Shown: piece by piece, positions 59,301 to 64,000 of the stretch
How the letters are laid out: every line of letters begins with the position of its first letter
How positions within the stretch are numbered: position 1 is the first letter of the stretch
From: Gordionus sp. m RMFG-2023
Taxonomy: Eukaryota > Nematomorpha > Gordioida > Chordodea > Parachordodidae
DNA length: 64,000 bases
NCBI RefSeq assembly: GCF_954871325.1
Contig: NC_088779.1
Span: forward strand, 18,788,846 to 18,852,845
Direction: 5' to 3'
Made by a program: the position numbers and the translations under genes
Notes under the pieces: model-generated
Told to the model about the DNA's origin: nothing
Database searches by the model: none
Seen by the model: only the letters and a program-made list of their open reading frames with translations

Positions 59301-59827
59301 GTTTCCAGGAGCAGGGAGTTTGTAAAGGATTCGGGATATAGCGCTACAATTTTATTGAATGAGATGTTTAAAGTTTTTAAATGCGGAATTATTTTCCATA
59401 TATCTTTCCAATTCTTCATCGATTTGATGTTATTATTTACAAGATTCAATTGATTTAATGCTCTTAATCTTGGAAGTATATCGTATATGGGTATCGGTTC
59501 AGGGGAGGTAACGTTATGATTAGACTGATTTGTAGAGTAATCGTTACTACAGGAATCATTAAAAATAATTCTTTTTTTTGCTATGATATCCATTTCACTT
59601 GCAACTAATCTTAAATGAGTCAATTCTTCAGATAAATATTCATCAAAGAGGGTATAAATTGGCTCATGCGCAGTCGATACTTGGCAAATTGCCTTGGTAT
59701 AATTATTGTTCACGGGATTATTTTGATTATTTATATGACCATCGCAAACGCATACCCGTGGACACATACCTTGCAACATGAATATTGGAAAGTAGAATGT
59801 GAGCATTGCAATTATTGTTAAAATCAT
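56383..59827 (-). CDS. LRRN-like leucine-rich repeat, Ig and FN3 transmembrane protein (2 exons)
   Basis: Exon 1 (58541-59827, ATG at 59827) joins exon 2 (56383-57960) in phase 0 across a 580-bp intron, giving about 954 residues. Order: signal peptide (1-20), LRRNT cysteines (MCPRVCVCDG), about eleven LRRs (70-415), LRRCT start NPIICDCNINWIYK (415-429), a long linker, an Ig domain at about 547-649 (IPCKANGHPKL, VHWIF, DTGLYKCEAK), a diverged FN3-like region (about 650-840, VLYMMCLAYDV), one transmembrane helix (859-881, TLIICISFCITFFLTSFIYI) and a cytoplasmic tail of about 73 residues. The LRR region aligns with vertebrate LRRN1-3: MKKLKFLDSLAFNNL and NRHLKYISSESFNKMP parallel GELVSVDRYALDNL and NPKLSYIHRLAFRSVP. 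Probably a cell-surface adhesion/receptor protein; the ligand is unknown. Confidence 0.85.
57961..58540 (-). other. LRRN-like intron with a dispersed short repeat
   Basis: Contains TAGCCTCTTTCTTTTTAGG followed by GTTTCGAGAAAGCTATA near 58180-58212. The same arrangement with mismatches is found at about 17416-17454 in an MTTP-like intron, so it is a dispersed, partly palindromic repeat. Confidence 0.6.
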
Positions 59828-61600
59828 TTCCTATTGGCTTGTAAAATTTTTACATGGATTTTCTGATAAAAAAATATATTGTATAATATAATTTAAAAAT
59901 TTTATAAATTAGCCAAATAAAATATAAAATAGTCTCGAAATCTTATTTATATAAATAATGCTATATTATACGCATATAGTTAAAATTCTTTAAAAGATCA
60001 ATATTTTTATTTAACTATTAATTATTTTTAAAGGGGTCAAAAATTAGCGAAAACCAAATTGATGATAAGATATTTATGGGTGAATTATTATTTAAATATC
60101 GATTTTAGACTCTTCAAATTTTATATTAAGCTTGACGTAACAATATTTAGTCATTTTAATTTTCACTTTATTAAACTTACACAATCTAATCAGATCTTTA
60201 TAAAGATAATTTTAAAATATTCCTTTTAAATATTCCTTTTAAATATTTAATTGCTAAGAATTATTAAAAAATCGCTTCTTTGTTTAATTTTGGGTTATGA
60301 TGAAATATTTAATTTTCTTAGCAAAATATCCTTATGCAAAGTTTAATTTTAAATCATCTTGTTTTTACATATAAAAATTTGACCTAACTAAAGAAGTAGA
60401 ATATGATGTTGAATAATACAATAAATTAAGGCTGAATGAAAGTAGTAGATTATTTTTCCAAAAATCTACAGGATTTGGGGGGAGGGATTAAGAGCAGTCA
60501 ATTTTTATTTTTATTTTATTTAAATAAAATTCAATACAGAATATATTTAATATACTTTTTTTTTAAAGTGATAAATCTATCATCAGATTAAAAACACTAA
60601 ATTCTAAAACTAGGCAACTATTCACTGCTTTGTTCATGCCCATTTCGGTTAAATACTCCATAAAAGGAAGAGAGTAACAATAAACAAATTTTGGCCAACT
60701 TTATGATAAGATAAAGTAAGTGAAAGCACCAATTCTAAAACTTTTGACAATATTTAGTGTTTAATTAGTTTTTAAGTGCTTTACTCAATTTAATCCTAGT
60801 AATTTTGTTAACCAATATAACGGAAAGTTATGAATACAAATAAAATTGTCTCTATTGAAGTAAAATTTACTATAATTTTTTTTATTCGATTTACGATTCT
60901 AAAACCAACGAAAAAGTTAGTTAAAAGCCATAGATAACTTGGTGAGGGAGAATATATATATATTTTAAAAAATGGCTCAATAGTTACCCACTTGTACCTT
61001 AAAAAACATATAATAAGAAAGTAAAAATAAAATAAAGATAAAGATAATGGCGACAAAAATTAACATTATGTCAGAACGGGAAATATAGAAGCATTAAATA
61101 TTTGAGTTGTGCCAATATTTAATTTGTCTATCAGTTTAGTCAGTTACAAAACAGAAATCAAATTATAATCAAAACAAAAACTATGACATCACGCAGTACA
61201 CGTTACGTTAATCAAACGAAGCACTAAATTCTAAAGCTAATGGCGCTATATAGTTTTTTTTTAGTACTTCAAGGCATTTTTTTATACAATATAAAGAAGC
61301 AGAAAAGTTATCAGCAAATTGCCAAAATTGGTAATCATAGCTATAACGAAAAATGGTAAGGAACACTAAAAGCTATTATACAAAATTAATATATAATAGA
61401 GCATACATTTAAATTTTTCATATTATCCGAGAAATATATTTATTTTATAAAATTTATTAATTTAGATTAAATGTTTGATTTTGTATGTAAGCCTTTGTTT
61501 AAATTTCGCATCTATGTTCATGATTTAATAACCGAAACTCTTTATCATTATATGTTTCCCAAATAATTTTACTATTTATTAAATAATGTCACTTATATTG
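59828..61600. other. Upstream of the LRRN-like gene, no gene seen
   Basis: AT-rich intergenic DNA expected to hold the LRRN-like promoter. Open frames are short and without domains. Confidence 0.45.
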
Positions 61601-61604
61601 CGCT

Positions 61605-61755
61605 CCTGTAGAACGTTTGTATAATATAAGTAAGCTCATTTTTAGAGAAAAACCACCAAGACTATTATTAACTAAATGCGATGCACACAAACTGGATCTG
61701 GAAGAGAAGCTCCCTATCCGTTTTTGGATTGATTCTAGAATGAAACCTTAGGTGC
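61605..61755 (+). mobile_element. hAT dimerisation-domain fragment
   Basis: The + strand encodes CAPVERLYNISKLIFREKPP, then RLLLTKCDAHKLDLEE, closely parallel to the SSAPVERLFSLGKLIF tail of the fragment in the MTTP-like intron at 16.4-16.9 kb. No ends recognised; an isolated remnant of the same hAT family. Confidence 0.7.
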
Positions 61756-64000
61756 GCCATTGATTCAGAATTAGATATTACGAATATATATTGCATTTTA
61801 CCTCGCAAAGTATCATTCCAAACTTGTAAAATATTATCTCAAACGTAAATTTATCTTTTAATAATATGTAATGTAGTTAATATTCTTCTTCAAGCTTTGA
61901 TAAAGAACTTGTGAGAATATATTTATAAATAATGTAAAGTTTTTTATGGCAGAGGCATGCATATTAGCACGTATCAAACATTGTCTGCGCTTATAATTGC
62001 ATCTATATTCGAGGCCACAAAGACCGGGTCAAAAATCTTAAACATAAAACAAGCTGGTGGGGAGTATTAAAATATTTTTAAAACAATAAAAGGGCTGTGA
62101 ATTTTAATTGGGGCAAAATGTGCGGAACGAGCTACATACTTTTTAAAATTTATTATTTTTATTTCATATTATTGTTTATTTTATAAGAAAATATATAAAA
62201 AATAAAATAAATAAAGAGCCAAATTAATAAATCAAATAATTTTTAAACTGAAGGGGGGGGGGAGGTTAGGCGGGCTAAACCCAATTTTTAGATAATGTGA
62301 GAGCGCAGGTAAATTTTTTTATAAGATACCATGAGCTGACAGGCGAGTGGGTTAAAATTTTTAAAGCAATGAGTGGACGGGAATTCGGGTTCAAAATCCG
62401 AAAGCCCGATTATAGCTTCACCCATTTGGGGGGAAGGGCAAAATTTTAGGAGGCAGTTATGAAACTTTTTTAAGACCATATAACGAGTATTAGTTATTTG
62501 AATACAAAATTGAAATATACGATTTTATTTGAAAATTGCCACATAAAAATATCAAATATGTTTATAAAATTAGATGGAAGATAACAATTTACTTATAGTT
62601 GGAAAGAAATAAGTTGAATTAATGACTTTACAACTATTATATAATAACATTGATTTAGTTTAATTGTGCTTGTATAATACTTGTTAGGGATTCCATTATA
62701 AAATATATGTAATTTAGAAAATATTTATAACAATATTACAATTGGTATTATGTCAATGATTGAGCAGTGTAAAACTAACAAAATTAAAGCATTAACAATA
62801 TAATTTTGATGAGATGTATTTTAAAATACCTTGTTATTCCAAAATTTATAGGTATGGTTTTTCCATGTCCTAACAAAACCAAGTTACCCTTTCTCATAAC
62901 ACTAATCGAACCTTTATATTATTTAATAATTCTCTTTAAAGTTTATAAAGTTGACTCACAACTCGATTATGATCTAAACTGATTTCTTTCAATTGGTAAA
63001 ATCCGTTTTGGTTGATTTACCATTGTTTAAGTTATATTTTACAAGAAAGGCAAAAACTGCATCCGCTTCATATTTAGCCTATTCGTATTTATATAATTTT
63101 AAAGCAAATCGTCTTCCATTAGTAACAGCCTTTTTAAGTGATGTAGGCATAGTTGTTAAAAAAATCTGATTCAGGTCGATTTAACGGACTGTTTAAGATT
63201 TTATCCAAAATAATATATGAGCGAAATCTCCATACTTACAAAAAATTATTTTGTACAATTTTGATCGGGCCATTTTTTTAAATGGACCCGAATGGGGATT
63301 TTAACACCACTAGATGCTGACCTATTTGTGATACCTGATTTAAATCAGTTGTAAAATATTAACAATAAGAATAACTAAAAAATTTAACCTATCCATTTTG
63401 TTTTTGGAAGCTCAGGCTCATTTCCTTATTCTGAGTCTTGGCACCTTGATTATTTTTATTCTTCCATCCACAATCACATTAATTACAATAAAAATTGTCC
63501 TCATAATATTTTATTTATAACAAGAATCGATAGTTTGAAGTTTGTCCTACATTACAATAGGATGAGGTTCGTTGGTGCTATTAGGTATTTCAGGAAATAA
63601 TTTTTTTTTAAATCGATAGTAGTTTTAACAACAGTTATTTATCTCCCATTACATTCTTATTTTTAAAAAATTCCAAAAAATATAAAATATATTTTTCAGG
63701 AACCAAAAAAATTTTGAATTTTTTTTTGAAGAATTGTGCCTGCCGCTAACCTTCCCTTTGCAGACCTCTAATCGAGATATTTTATAGATAAAATTTAAAG
63801 TTTCTTCCAATTATCTCATCTATCTTAAGAATAAATCTCAACTTTTTATTATGCTGGGATAATATTTATATAAATCTTCAGTACCCTTTTTTTCAAACGA
63901 CTATCTTCAAAATATCAAAAATTCCTACAAATGAGTTAATTCTTAAGTCTGTTAAGTCTACTTTAAATCAAAGATACATTATTAATGAGCATTTCCGCTA
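61756..64000. other. Intergenic with repeat-like patches
   Basis: A G-run near 62251-62265 followed by GCGGGCTAAACCC and further GGGTTCAAAATCC-type tracts to about 62450 suggests a MITE. TAGTTGTTAAAAAA near 63150 and TTTTAACACCACTA near 63310 are loosely inverted and could bound a small element of about 160 bp. No TSDs or genes were confirmed. Confidence 0.4.

Noticed and set aside
60808-61056. 82-codon minus-strand open frame
   Set aside because: A low-complexity Phe/Ile/Tyr-rich translation typical of AT-rich DNA.
1-64000. CRISPR arrays, bacterial-type operons, tRNA or rRNA genes
   Set aside because: No regularly spaced direct repeats with unique spacers, no ribosome-binding-site/gene clusters, and no cloverleaf or rRNA core sequences were recognised; spliced animal genes and hAT elements show this is eukaryotic nuclear DNA.

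Overview
The window is strongly AT-rich nuclear DNA from an animal, most likely an invertebrate bilaterian; I cannot name the lineage. It holds three multi-exon host genes with consistent splice phases: an MTTP-type lipid transfer protein on the + strand, and a BAMBI-type TGF-beta pseudoreceptor and an LRRN-type LRR-Ig-FN3 membrane protein on the - strand. Introns range from about 50 bp to several kb, and the long ones are packed with transposon debris.

Layout. 0.4-4.8 kb: a decayed hAT (ZMYM1/DUF4371-like) transposase with recognisable exons, one of them tandemly duplicated, and a small fossil scrap of a Gypsy-like protease in an intron. 5.6-9.4 kb: a second hAT element with both terminal inverted repeats (TIRs) and an 8-bp target-site duplication (TSD), interrupted by a long palindrome. 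9.5-29.2 kb: the MTTP-like gene, about 18 exons, with non-autonomous hAT elements, palindromic MITEs and a LINE relic in its introns. 32.8-36.6 kb: a 3.9-kb palindromic hAT-like element with no transposase, built from an approximately 118-bp tandem repeat inverted about its centre. 37.7-38.7 kb: another non-autonomous hAT with a palindromic MITE inside it. 39.9-44.6 kb: BAMBI-like gene, minus strand, three exons, with a deleted hAT element in its second intron. 46.6-53.3 kb: MITE pieces, a deleted hAT (48.4-50.7 kb), a LINE reverse-transcriptase relic and a further hAT relic. 56.4-59.8 kb: LRRN-like gene, minus strand, two exons. 59.9-64 kb: intergenic DNA with one hAT tail fragment.

The three host genes belong to unrelated processes: lipoprotein assembly in the endoplasmic reticulum, damping of BMP/activin signalling at the plasma membrane, and a neuronal-type adhesion/receptor role. 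I see no operon-like or pathway link among them. The dominant theme is the hAT superfamily: at least six separate insertions have readable TIRs and 8-bp TSDs. I found no convincing previously undescribed functional system; the large palindromic element and the duplicated transposase exon are the most unusual structures.
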